From Entophlyctis helioformis (lineage: Eukaryota; Chytridiomycota; Chytridiomycetes; Chytridiales; Chytriomycetaceae), in contig JAHLKH010000049.1 of assembly GCA_025526915.1 (NCBI GenBank), forward strand, positions 62,001 through 126,000: a stretch of 64,000 bases of DNA, read 5' to 3'. The position numbers and the translations under genes are program-made. Of this stretch, positions 11,231-23,000 are shown one piece after another. Each line of letters begins with the position of its first letter. Within the stretch, counting starts at the first letter, position 1. Under the pieces are notes generated by a model. That model was given only the letters and a program-made list of their open reading frames with translations. It searched no databases and was not told the DNA's origin.

Positions 11231-14200
11231 ATGAACGGCGTCGACCACGACCACGGCGAGCAGGCCGTCCACGACGAGCAGCAGCCCGTGCAGGCGCAGG
11301 CGCCAGAAGAGCAGACGCCTGAAGAGCAGGTGCCCGACGAGCAGACCGACGAGCAGCAGCCGATGCTGTCCGCCTCTGGCCGCCCGTCTCGGTCGTCCAC
11401 CCTGCGCCGTGCGCAACAGCAGCAGTCACCGCCTCAGCAGCTGGGCAAGCGGCGACGCAGCGGGTCGACGGCCGCCGCTGCACCTCCGAGGCCGGCGGGC
11501 CGCCGCACCCGAGGCGGTCGGGCCGAGCCCGGCAGCGGCCGCTCTGTGGATGCCGACGACCACGACGCCGACATGCTGGATGCTGCCCACGGCGGCGACA
11601 AGCTCGACGGCGACGAGCACGACGACGACAGGGACGACGATGCGCTCGGCCACGACGACGACGACGTGGACGGCGACGACGTGGAGGGCGACGGCGGCGA
11701 TGCTGGCGACGGCGGCGACGCCGAAGGCAAGGGCCGCACACGCTCGGGCCGGCGGGACACGCCGTCGCGTCGCAAGGCCGCCGGCGACAGCCAGCCCGTC
11801 GACGACGACGAGGACGAGGAGGTCGACATCGACCCCGTGGGCGAGGCCAAGATCACCCGCGACGGGTACCTGACCGGCGGTGAGTGCCCTGCCCGCCGTC
11901 TGCCCGTCGTCTGCATGGCGTCCTCCTGTGCCGCTGTGTCGCCGGGCTGCTGCATATACGCACGCTCACACGGGCTGCATCTGCACGCTCTGCCCGCACG
12001 CGACAGACCGCGAATACAGGATCCGCGCGTTCACCATCCCTCGGCGGCATCCCACGCGTCTGTACATGTTCTCGCTCGACGCATCCAAGGTCCTCGGGTT
12101 CCGCGACACGTACATCTTCTTCCTGCGCAACCCCAACGTCCGCCGCGTCAATGGCAACGACGACGACCGCGACTACCTCGCCGAGCAGGGCTTGCTGCCG
12201 ACTCAGCTCCGCAACCGCCCCATCACCCTCGTGACGGCCCGCAACCTGTTCCGCATCTTTGGCCACAAGACTGTGCGCCGTGGCAAGGCGGTGCGCGACG
12301 ACTACTTTTGCCAGGATGCCGAGCCCGAGCCTGAAGTCGAGGAAGATGCAAACAAGGACGACCAAAACGGCGCTGATGCGGCGGCTGATGCTGCATCGGC
12401 GTTGAACGAGAACGGCTCGCATGCACAGCAGACGGATCATGCGTCGCTGCTTGGCGGCACCGATATGCAGCGCATGGATGCCGATGCGCCGTTTGAGCCG
12501 CGCGCCATCCCGCCGGAACTGCGCGCCGACAGCTGGATGCTCAAGTGCGCGCTGTCCGCCGCCGACTTTAACCGCCGCATCAACCACTTCCGGCCCTCGC
12601 GGTTCTTTGACATCCACACGAGCGTCGAGCAGGTGCCAGGCATCACTCAGCCTGCGCTTGCGTCGGTCGAGATGCTCCAAGGGTCGCAGGGCGAGTCGTT
12701 CCAGCTGGAGGCGAATCCATACATCCGCCAGCGCGCCGACTCACCTGAACCTGGATGGGTGGATGTGTCTGGGAACACCTCCCATGACGCATTGCTCTAT
12801 CCGATCGCCATCATTCCTTCGCAGTACCAGGCATCTCTTCCTCTGTAGGTCGCGCTGCAGAACCGAGCCGAGTCGAGTCGAGCCAGTTTTGCTTGGCACT
12901 TGACATACTCACACACATCCAATAGCCACTCTGAGCGCTTTGCTTCACAGACGTCCCCAGCAAAGCCGGCACATGGGCCACCTGTGCTTCCACCGGCAGG
13001 TGTCAACTCGTTTCCGTTTGCCTCTGACATGATGCAGCCTGGCAGATCCATCTATAGCCCGACCGTCACCGTGCGTCCTCCTCCCCCGCCAGACAACCAG
13101 CCGGTATGAATTGCTCGGATGCTTGACTTGCCTTGAACGCGTTTGTCAAAGAACTGGCCAGTGTTGTTGACGCTGATGCGTTGTTGCGACCATACAGAGA
13201 AAGCGCGGTCGCCCGAGAATTGTAAGCAGCAACACGCCTCTCCATATGCATGCGTATGCTGAGTGATGCTGACTTGTCGTGGCCTGGGCAAACAGCATCC
13301 GCTGCCGCCGCAAGAGGTGATCCCGACGTGCAACGAGTGCAACGCTGCGGTGGTTGCCAATGCACCAGACGGCATTCCTGCAGATCTCCTCCTTGATTGT
13401 TCCAAGTGCAACACCAAGCACCACCCGTCGTGTGTCGACTTTACCGATCGAGTGCTTGTGTGCAAGGTCATGACCTACGACTGGCACTGCTCCAACTGCA
13501 AAGTGTGCACTGTCTGCGCACAGGCAGGCGATGACGACAAGCTCATGTTCTGTGACACGTGCGACCGTGGATACCACATGTACTGTTTAGACCCGCCGCT
13601 AGACGTGCTTCCCGAAGGTGCGTGTCTGGCCGTCGCTCTCCCATGCGTGTCCTGTTGCGCTGAGGAGTGCCAGGCTCAGCCGACTCACTCTTACGGTGAC
13701 GGATCGCAGGATCGTGGCTGTGTGCCGAATGCGCCGTCTGCAAGTCGTGCAAGAAACGGCCCGACCCGTCCAAGGTGCACGAGGATCCCGACGAGGCAGG
13801 CGATGCTGCCCAATGGCATCATGTGATTGTCCCCCCGTCTGCCACGCTTGCACAGCAGCCGAACCTGAGACCGCCGCCGGCGAAAACGTCGCTCGGCACG
13901 TACCTGTGCACGTACTGCACCGACTGCTACGCCCATTTCGTGGCGGACCGGTTTTGCCCGCTCTGTCTGCACGTCTATGGCGAGGACTCTGACGATCTGG
14001 CCATGGTCTGCTGTGACGACTGCGAGAGGTGCGTCTGGTTTCACTCTTTGCTTGTGATGCGATGTGTCGTGTTGCGTTGCGTTGGAGGTCGCGCTAATGC
14101 ACATGGGTCTCGCCGCATTGCAGATGGGTGCATGTCGGATGCGACCCGGAACTCACGGACGAGGTGTACCAGCAGCTGGTTGAAGAAGACGATCCCGTGT

Positions 14201-14337
14201 TCACGTGCTCGCTGTGTGACGAGCGCAAGCGGACCCAGCTGCTGGATGCGCGGCAGCGGCGCGCTGATGGCGTTCGGCTGTCGGCTGTCGAGTTCAAGGA
14301 CCATTTCCTGGTTGCGCCGCCGATTGTCAACAACTGA
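11231..14337 (+). CDS. RSC7/Npl6-domain chromatin-remodelling subunit fused to PHD fingers
   Basis: Exons: 11231-11879, 12007-12844, 12926-13103, 13296-13617, 13710-14028 and 14124-14337, all in phase. The N-terminus is Gln/Arg-rich, then strongly acidic (Asp/His runs). The RSC7/Swp82 core follows: 'GYLTGDREYRIRAFTIP', 'RLYMFSLDASKVLGFRDTYI' and 'PITLVTARNLFRIFGHKTV', then 'RDDYF'. After a Pro-rich linker come zinc-binding Cys/His clusters of PHD type: 'TCNECNAAVVAN..CSKC..KHHPSC', 'CTVCAQAGDDDKLMFCDTCD' with 'GYHMYCLDPPLDVLPEG', and a further one, 'FCPLCLHVYGEDSDDLAMVC' with 'WVHVGCDPEL'. In yeast RSC7 is a subunit of the SWI/SNF-type RSC complex and has no PHD fingers, whereas animal BAF/PBAF uses DPF/PHF10 proteins with double PHD fingers. 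A nuclear role in nucleosome remodelling with histone-tail reading is inferred. Confidence 0.88.
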
Positions 14338-14370
14338 TCTCGTTTGGGTTCATTCAACATTCGCGTCTGT

Positions 14371-14432
14371 GAGTAGGGAGAGGGTGAGGGAGAGAGAAAG
14401 AAAGAGAGAAAGGGAGATAAAGAGAGAGAGGG
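14371..14432 (+). repeat. GA-rich simple repeat
   Basis: A nearly pure 'gagaga/gaaaga' purine tract lies between the convergent ends of the RSC7-PHD gene (14337) and the hydrolase-like gene (14450). Confidence 0.9.
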
Positions 14433-14449
14433 ATGCGAGGATTGTTGGC

Positions 14450-16313
14450 TCAGCCGTAGCGGCCAACAGAGCCGAGTTCGGCCCACAGCTTCTGTGCCGT
14501 GTACTCGGGCTTGGTGAGCGGCAGGGCCAGGCCGCAGCCCGTCTCGGTGTTGTTGACAAGCGTCGCGTTCGGCACAAGCGCAAGCGTCATGGCCAGCTGC
14601 TGCTGCTGATAGAACCGGTTGTTGAACTTTTGCAGCGTGCACGCATCGCCCGTGAACACGGCGCCGCCGTTGGCGTTGAGACACGCCTGGTCGTCTGTCA
14701 GCTTGCACACGACATGTGCAAGCCGGATCGGCGGCAGCGGTGCGGCTGCAAACAGCGGATCGAGCGTGTCGTTGGCCGACTGCAGGTACTTTATGCCCGC
14801 GTACTGCGTCATCCATGCCTTTGATGTCCAGAGCTGGACGCGGAACTCCATCCAGCGGTCTGGCGGGTAGTAAGTTGGATCTTGTGCGGACGGCACGATG
14901 ATGGACATGAGGCCCCTGAGACGGCACGTGTTGGGCATGCCTGCCAGTCAGTATGCGGTTGGATGAGAGGCACAGCACGAGCTCACACGCACCATGGGAT
15001 CGCCAGCGCCAAGATGATCTGCGAAAGGACATTGCGGCCAAACAGCTGCAGTCTGCGGTAATCAGCGGCCTCAGTGACGGACAGCGACTTGTATGCTACA
15101 TAGGAAGTGAACTCGATGCCTGGTGGGTACACGGTGATGAATCCGAGGCCAGCAACGTCCGACGGCCGTGCCTTTGTGTAGGCTGCAATGGTCGACCCGC
15201 CCGCGCCTTGGCACGCCACCAGCAAGCGCAAGTGTCAGCACGGCTGTTGGCAGTTGTGAGAGTGAACAGCACCACGCACCCCATCCGATCAAGATCAAGG
15301 GAGTCTGCTCGCCACTGGCAGCCACGAGGTTCCCAAACCAGTTCTGTGTCAACAGCGTGTCCTTTTTGTAGTGATCGCTCCATCCGAACCCGATATTGTC
15401 ATACGAACACACGCGACGGTTCTGCTGTCCCGACTCGCGGTTCAAGTAGAACTGCAGGCCGTAGAAATCAACGACGCCGTGGGCCGAGTCTGCAACGAGC
15501 CACAGTGTCGGGTAGGCTGTGTTGGTCTCGCCGATACAGTACACGTGGATGCGCATGGTGCGGCCCGTTGAGTCGCCCGTGTCGATCTCGTACATCTTGC
15601 CGCGTGCTGCGAACGAGTTTGCATAGGCTGCGGCGACGGCGCCTGCTGCGAGGAAGCACGCAAAGAAGAGGTGCATGCCCTTGAAGAACGAGACGACGGT
15701 CGCGCCGCAGCAGGCACAGCATCGCTTGATGCGTGGTTTGGCGTCGCTGGGTGCGATGGCGGTGCTCTCTTTACTGAACCGTCGCTTGAAGAGCACGCCA
15801 ATGGAAACGGCAATGGCAAAGAACAGCACTAGGCACCAAGCAAATGCCGGCCTTTGTTCGTGTGTGAGTTTGGTCCGACGGCACGGCAAACAGACAACAT
15901 GCCACCAGCGCGTGCTGTATCCCTGGTTGCAGCAACAACACTCACCAGTTACCGCCAACACCGTAGGCAACCAGCCCAATAAACGTTGCAAGTAGCAGCA
16001 CAACGTAGTAAAAGACGTCCGCAGCGAATGTCCACAGCTTGTCAATGTTGGCACGCGGCTTGGTCGCAATGTACACAAGCTGCATGCCCACAAACGCGAG
16101 CGAGCATGCAAACCACACGGGTATGTATTCGTTGAACCATACTGGCGTTGATGCAAACAGGAGCCCATGGGCTACTGCACCCGCCAGTCCTTTTTGGTTG
16201 TGGCCATGCCCGAGTGAGCATGATGGACAAGATACATGCGACCCTTGTCAACCCTGGAGCGTACCTGCCAGGATGGTAATGGCACCTGCGGCGACTGTGG
16301 CTTTGGTTGCCAT
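14450..16313 (-). CDS. Multi-pass membrane protein with alpha/beta-hydrolase-like domain
   Basis: This minus-strand gene has about five exons and starts at ATG 16313 (MATKATVAAGAITILAG...). Hydrophobic segments suggest four to five N-terminal membrane helices, for example 'DVFYYVVLLLATFIGLVAYG', 'CLVLFFAIAVSIGVLF' and 'LFFACFLAAGAVAAAYA'. The lumenal or extracellular part reads like an alpha/beta hydrolase: 'RRVCSYDNIGFGWSDHYKKD', which is the 'RVCaYDraGfGwSd' pattern of the family, then 'EQTPLILIGWG'. Where the nucleophile elbow G-x-S-x-G is expected, the sequence is 'VACQGAGGST', so the catalytic Ser appears to be absent. The C-terminus has Cys residues and possible glycosylation sites (NDT, NAT, NNT). 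It may be an inactive hydrolase fold acting in binding. The substrate is unknown. Exon borders are approximate. Confidence 0.7.
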
Positions 16314-16539
16314 GCCAATATTGTGAGTGTCGGGCCAAGAAGGAGTTGATTTTGTCAACATGTATGCCTGTGGCTGGATGGGTTTCCGTGCTCCGAACTT
16401 CTTCGTTCCTTGGCGCTCCATTGGGGTTCATGTCGGAGCCACGGACTCCGCATGTCACACGATGGCAGGTTCGAGTCAGCAACGCGCTTCGGGAAATCGA
16501 CGCGGAAATCGGGCTCACTCATTAGTACCAAACGACACG
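16314..16539. promoter_or_regulatory. Divergent promoter region between membrane-hydrolase and NDR-kinase genes
   Basis: The two start codons (16313 minus, 16540 plus) face away from each other across 226 bp, so regulatory DNA for both must be shared or overlap. No TATA box is evident. This is inferred from spacing only. Confidence 0.45.
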
Positions 16540-19500
16540 ATGTTCAAAAAGACCATCAGCAAGGACATGATCTCGGCGCCAAGCAACTTTGAGTAAGCAG
16601 CGCTGGCCTGCTATGCGTGCTCTGTCTCTGCTGCGACCGACACTGACGCCACGCACGGCTGCAGGCATCGGCTTGGTGTGGACGGGCGAGCTCCGGCCGA
16701 GACTCAGCTGCCGGTGGCGGATCCCGTGACTGGCCCGTCGTTGTCGTCATCAGCAACAGCATCGCTGCGTGAGTCGGTTGGCGGTGCAATCTGCTTCTTG
16801 CAAACTGGCTGGCGGGCATGGGCTAACACACTGTGGCTTGTGGTGTGCAGCCCGAGCTGCCATGTCGATCGAGGCTGCTGTGTCGCATGCAGTGCCAACG
16901 TCGCCGACTGCAGCGCGAACAGCAGCCGCAACAACGCCAGCAGCTCCTGCTGTAAACAATGCATCCAAAAAGATTGACAAGGCGCTCATCTCGAACCCAG
17001 AAAACTTTGAGTATGCATGCATTGCTACGCCATGCGACGCTGCGGTCGCTTGCTGACCCACACCGCGCAGCCACCGGGTGCATGCAGAAAGCAAGTCGGA
17101 CGCGCAGCGCATCCTGGTCGGCATGTCATTCGAGTCGCGTGAGTGGCAACACCGTGTGGAGTGCAGCCGGTGTCTGCAAACTGAGGACAGATTGGCTCGA
17201 CAGTGGTCAAACAGGAGCCGAGTCTGGCACGCCAGGATGGCGATGCGGCTGCAAAGAAGAGTCTAGGATCCATCGACAAGCTCGCCATATCATCGCCGAC
17301 CAACTTTGAGTATGTTTGCCCTGATCGTTTGCCAGCCTGTCTGCTGCTGACTGTAAAAACAAGCCACGTGAGCCATGCAGAGTCGGCCGTGGAGGCGCAA
17401 TCCATCCTGCTGACCATGGCAGATGCGCTCGCCATGCAAGCATCGCCGCCTGCCAAGCGGCCGACGGAAGGACTGTCACGCGCACAGACCACCAAAGCCG
17501 TCAGGTCGCCGGCAGTCGTCCAGCCACCTGCGGCAGAGGGCGGACGCTCCAGCGTATCGGGCAGCACACACAGCAGCACAGGCAGCACAGGCACAGCCAA
17601 CGCGAACACCGCCACAGCCAGCATCCAGCGCTCGTTCATTACGAATGCGCTGTCTCGCGCCACGTCGCTGGTTGTGCGGCCGCGTCCACAGATTGGCATG
17701 CCAACGCTCGTCATGAGCTCGTCCAACCGCGCTGAAGTGCTGCCGACGGGTGCTCAGACGACGACAGCCGCCGCGTTCCCGTCGCAGCTGGCTGGCAAGC
17801 CGTTGGCGGCAGGCGTCACGGCCGTCTCGCTCAACGATCTGTCGCGCACACGGTCCATCTCATCCAAGCCGGCACTCGCCTCATCGTCGCTATTGCCAGC
17901 GGGCGGGCAGGGAGGACAAGGCCGGCCGGCAAAGGCAACAGTGAAGCCAGCGCCGCGGCTGGTGATCCCCGTTTCAACGTCGGGCAGGCCGGGGGCTCAA
18001 GGGCCGTCGACAGCACCACAGCCGCAATCGCCAACAATAACAGAGAAGCTGTCCATCCTGAGCCCGACGAGCGTCAAAGCCTTTATCGAGACCAAGTACG
18101 AGCAGCTGTTCAAGATGACGCCAACGAGCCGCAACCTGCGTCGCGTGCAGCTCGACACGCAGATGCGGCACGCCGAGTCCGACGCCGAGCGCCGCGCCAT
18201 GCGGCAAGAGTGGCTGCTCAACGAGACGCGCCACCTGCGCTCCATGCGGCAAAAGATCTCGATTGCCGATTTCGAGATGCTCAAGACGCTCGGCCACGGC
18301 GGGTTCGGCGTGGTGCGGCTCGTGCGCGAAAGACAAACGGGCGATATCTATGCCATGAAGATCCTGCGCAAGTCGGAGATGCTCAAACGGCGGCAAGAGT
18401 CCCATGTGCGCGCTGAGCGCGACCTGCTGAGCTGTGCGGCAGAGGTCGCCGACTGGATCGTCCGCCTCATCTACACATTCCAGGACGACGAGTATCTGTA
18501 CTTTGTGCTCGAGTACATGCCCGGTGGCGACTTGCTCGGTCTGCTCATCAAGCTCGACATCTTTACCGAGGATTTTGCGCGGCATTACTGCGCCGAAATG
18601 GTGCTCGCCATTGAGGAAGTGCACAAACTTGGGTACATTACGTTGGCATGCTGTCTTGTTGATGATGCAATTCTGACACAATGCCATGCCATGGTACGGC
18701 AGCATGATCCATCGCGATGTCAAGGTATGTAGAGTGTGGAAACGCCAGACGCGGATGGATGGACTGACAGACACGCGGTGTGCACATGACGCCTGCAGCC
18801 AGACAACTTCCTGTTTGATGCAGACGGGCATCTCAAGCTTGCAGATTTCGGGCTAGCCACCGACTACCACTACTGGTCGCAAGACCGCGACGACATGTAT
18901 GGCTCGTCTGTGCAGCCCCAGATCATCAACCCTACTCAACATGCCGCAACCGCAGTCGATGCCGATGCCGGCCTGCGCAAGACGGCCACATCCAAGCTGT
19001 CCAGATCCGACCCGATGCTCCCACGCGCATCCGTCACCACGAGCATGCTCCCAGACTCCACAACGCAGTCGCCGGTCCTCCCGCCACGTCCAGCACAGCC
19101 CGCAGCCGCACCAACCGCAACCACACACACCCCCGGCGCATCGCGCAAATACGCCGCCTACTCCATCGTCGGCACCAACAACTACATTGCTCCCGAGGTG
19201 CTCACGGGCCACGGATACGACAAGGCCTGCGACTGGTGGTCGCTCGGCGTGATCCTGTTCGAGATGCTGTTTGGGTACCCGCCGTTTTGCTCCAAGACGC
19301 AGCAGCAGACCAAGAGCAAGATCCTCGACTGGCGACACTCGCTCGTGTTTCCCGAATCGCCCGTCGTCAGCGAGGCTGCCAAGGATCTGATCCGGCGGCT
19401 GGTGTGTGGGCGGGAGACGCGGCTGGGCACGGCTGAGCTGGTGTTCCCCGGTCAAGCATCCGGTGTCGGTGGCGGAGGCAGTGGTAGTGGCAATGGCGGC

Positions 19501-19983
19501 GGCGGTGCAGAGACGGCCGTGTCCCGAATGCTCAGCGAGGGCGATGCAGAGGATATCAAGGCGCATCCGTGGTTCACGGGCATGGACTGGGACGGCATCC
19601 ATTCGTGCCGGCCGCCGTTTGTGCCCGAGCTGCAGGAGCTGACCGACACGAGCTATTTCGACCAGGTGGACGAGGCCGAGGTGCAACGGATGCTGAATGC
19701 GAGTGCGGCTGCTGCAGGCACCAACGGAAATGGCAATGGCGGCGGTGGCGGTGGTGGTGGTGGTAATAGCGGTTCAGGGACGCGTGGCGAGGCGGCCGAG
19801 ATACTCGAGATGCGCAAGAAGATGGCTTTTGTTGGGTTCACATACCGTGCACGCAAGGGTGCTGGAGGTAGCGGTGGCGCCGCAGCCATGATCCACGAAT
19901 ACGCCTTGATGAATGGGTTGGTGACGGAAGAGAGCGAGACTGTTGGCGCAGCTATAGAACAGGAACGACGAGGACTGGAATGA
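16540..19983 (+). CDS. NDR/LATS-family AGC kinase with three N-terminal CRIB-like motifs
   Basis: Short 5' exons encode three related units, each split by an intron at the same place after 'NFE': 'ISAPSNFEHRLG', 'ISNPENFDHRVHAES' and 'ISSPTNFDHVSHAES'. These match the Cdc42/Rac-binding CRIB pattern I-S-x-P-x-x-F-x-H-x-x-H. A Ser/Thr/Pro-rich linker follows, then an NDR N-terminal regulatory helix region (from 'TSVKAFIETKYEQLFKM') that in NDR kinases binds MOB. The kinase has a glycine loop 'LGHGGFGVV', Lys in 'YAMKIL', 'HRDVKPDN' formed by splicing 18627 region to about 18710, 'ADFGLA', an expanded activation loop of about 100 residues, 'VGTNNYIAPEV', and a C-terminal hydrophobic motif 'FVGFTY'. 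All catalytic residues are present. By family it should act in polarity or morphogenesis (Cbk1/Orb6-like). Rho-GTPase input through the CRIB motifs is inference. Confidence 0.87.
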
Positions 19984-20088
19984 GCTAGTATTGAGTGACG
20001 ACAACCCAAAGAGAAATGCAAAAGAAAAGGAAATGGAAGGGCACCGACAACAGAGACGGCAAGTCCACAGCAGCAGCAGCAGCAGCAG

Positions 20089-23000
20089 CCGATGCCATCG
20101 CCATTGTACCGCCAAGACCCACAGGCGCGGTTACAGCTGTCGTCTGTGTTCCAACAGCAGCAGCAGCAGCAACACCCTTGACTGTACTTTACTATGCCTT
20201 TATAGAAACTGGGAGGGGCCGGGCATATCAATGCAAGATGCGAGTGCCGCAATGAAAGCCGCTGTCCAGTGTTGAGCCATCGATGCAGTATTGCCGAGCC
20301 GAGATGGACGGCAAAGAGGTTGCCGAATGGGCTGTGCCTTGTCTGTGATGCCAGTGCATCTTGAGACGTGCCAACAGGGACCAGGATACTCGAGCAGAAC
20401 GAGCATCTTGCCGTGGGAATAGCGGCAGATGCATGGCCACCGACAGAGTTGCCAAGACAAAGTGCAGGAAGAGGACAACCACCAGCAGCCAACGGCGCGA
20501 TGGCAACAGACACTGGGCAACGCTTTGCCCGGATCTTGGGGCAAGCCGCTCGCAGCACATCCATTCTGAAATGCGCTTGGTCGCAGTTTGCACAATGGGC
20601 AGTCAACGTGGCGTGGCGCTCACACTCTTTGCTCGAAACAACAAAACTCAGTCGCGATGTCCGACAACAACAACAACAACAACAGCCAGCAACAGCCCGC
20701 AGTTCCCACTCACGCACAGCCCATGGGAACTGCCTCGATTGAGCAGCTGCAGTTACAAATCCAACTGCAACAGCTGCAACAGCAACAGCAACAGCCATCC
20801 CTGATTGAGCAGCTTATTGTCGACAACCGAGAGCTGGTGAACGATGTTCGGCGGCTGATAGTCAACAACCAGCAGTTGACGAACGATGTTCGGCAGCTGA
20901 CTAGCCGTAACGAAGCCCTCAACAACACCCTCGCCGAACGGACGGCAGCCATTACGACGCTGCAGGCGGACAAGACAGCTGCTGTTGCGGCGCTTCAGGA
21001 GGAGAAGACCGCCGAGACCATTAAGCTGCAGGCCGAAAAGGCAGCCGCCATTGCGGCGTTGCAGGCGGAAAAGGCGGCTATTGATACGAAGCTGCAAGAC
21101 GCACTCGCCCAGCTGAATGCGACAAAGTGTATGTTGGCTGCGCTCCTGTCTCGCCATGCCTGTTGTCATGATGCGCGATCTCTTACAGAAGCAACAACCA
21201 GGCTCGTTGGTCGAGTACCTTGGCAGGCCGTTGCCGCACTGGCGATGCAGTGAGCTTGGTGGGTTCGTCAAGCAACCGCGGCAGTCAGACTCAGTGCAAC
21301 GGAGTGGTCCGTCCTCAACTGCAAGCATCACCAGCCTGAGCAGTGGCATTCAAAAGGTGTCGGCAGGCGATTTACCAGCAAGGCCAGCGGCGCTGCAATC
21401 GTCATCATTATCATCGCCATCGTCATCGTCAAGTGGCAAACGGAGACGGCAAGAGATCGATCATACATCGCCAGCTGAGCAAACGGGCTTTCAGAACAGC
21501 CGACTCACAGTGTTCAACATTCATCTCGGCAACAATCCTGTTGTTTCGGTCGGCGCCAACTTCTATCTGGAGAACGCTGAAGCGTCATCAAAAGCTGTGA
21601 CTATCAACCTGCACGAGTGGACCAACTTTGACGAGTCTGTCACGAAAGCCACTGCAGAGCTCATTGGCACGGGCAGCAGGTCTGTGTAAGTCCATGTCCT
21701 TCTAGCTGCTCTGTACAAGCATGAGCTCACGCATGCCGTCCTTCTCATCAACAGGAGCCGCGAGGGTGCGGATCGTATTGAACAGCAGATGAAGAATTCC
21801 CAAGCTCATAATGAGGCGCATTTGGCGAGTGGCTACCAACGCGTTATCATGGATGTCATCGAGACAACCCAGATCGACCACTATCGTTTTGAGGTGGTCC
21901 CGGAATTCTCCATCCAAAACCGCCGTGTGGACCTGATGGTTCGTGGGGACGATACCGATCTTATCGCAGTCGAGATGAAGGCGCCCAAGAGCGTCAGCGT
22001 CGAACCTCCATTGCTCGAACCAACCAACCTCCTCAGTCTGATTGTCAACCAAGCCCGCAGTTGTGACAAAGAAGTACGCGAAATGCGGAATGGGAATGGT
22101 CACAAGACTGCCGAAAGTATTCGAGCGTCAGTATGTCGCGCTGCCGCATGCCTGCTGCAGTTGCTGGGATACCTAAAGGACTCTCGGGCAAGATGCGGCG
22201 TTCTGTCGACATTCAAGCATTCGTGGTTCGTCAAGCACGGAGCAGCCATTGATGACAAACAAGTGTTCTTTGTTTCCAAGTCGGTGCCCTTCAATGCCAA
22301 GAGTCCAGTCACCTTGCGTCAGGCGCTCTTTTGTGCTATGAGCGACGACAAGTTCTTGGCCGTAGTTGACGCATCTCTGCCGCCTGCGCCTGGACCTGCG
22401 CCTGGACCTGCGACTGGACCTGCGCCTGGACCTACGACTGGACCTGCGCCTGGACAAGCCGATGCGCCACCTGCCTCTGGACCTGCCTCTGGATCGGCGT
22501 CTGGATCTGCGCCTGAGCCATCACGGCGAGACGGATATGCGACATATGGCAACTTTACTGTTGACATACGTGAACTTGATGCCCAGCTGTGCCCTTGCAG
22601 CAGTGGAGGCAGGACGCTGGTCGCGAACGACAGCGGCGTCAATTTGATGCACAGCCCCAAGCCGACACTGCACCTGCATGGTGTCATTGGCCGAGGTCGA
22701 ACGGGGACCGTCTGGATTGGATGCTTGGATGGCGAGCGCGTGGCGGTCAAGCAAGTCGTTCTGCATGACCTCGATGACACGAACTACCGCAAGATCCGCC
22801 GAGAGGTTCTCTTCTACGGCAAGTGCAAGGACCTCTGGGGCGACGCGATCCCAGACGTCAAAGAGGCGATCCTTTCTCGTCACCACGCGTTCCTTGTAAT
22901 GGAACTTGGACAGCCTTGCATGGCCTGGGAGGATCAAGACCGCCGTCTTGCTGAGCAGGCGCTCAACAAGCTGCATGCTCGCCGCATCTTGCACCGCGAC

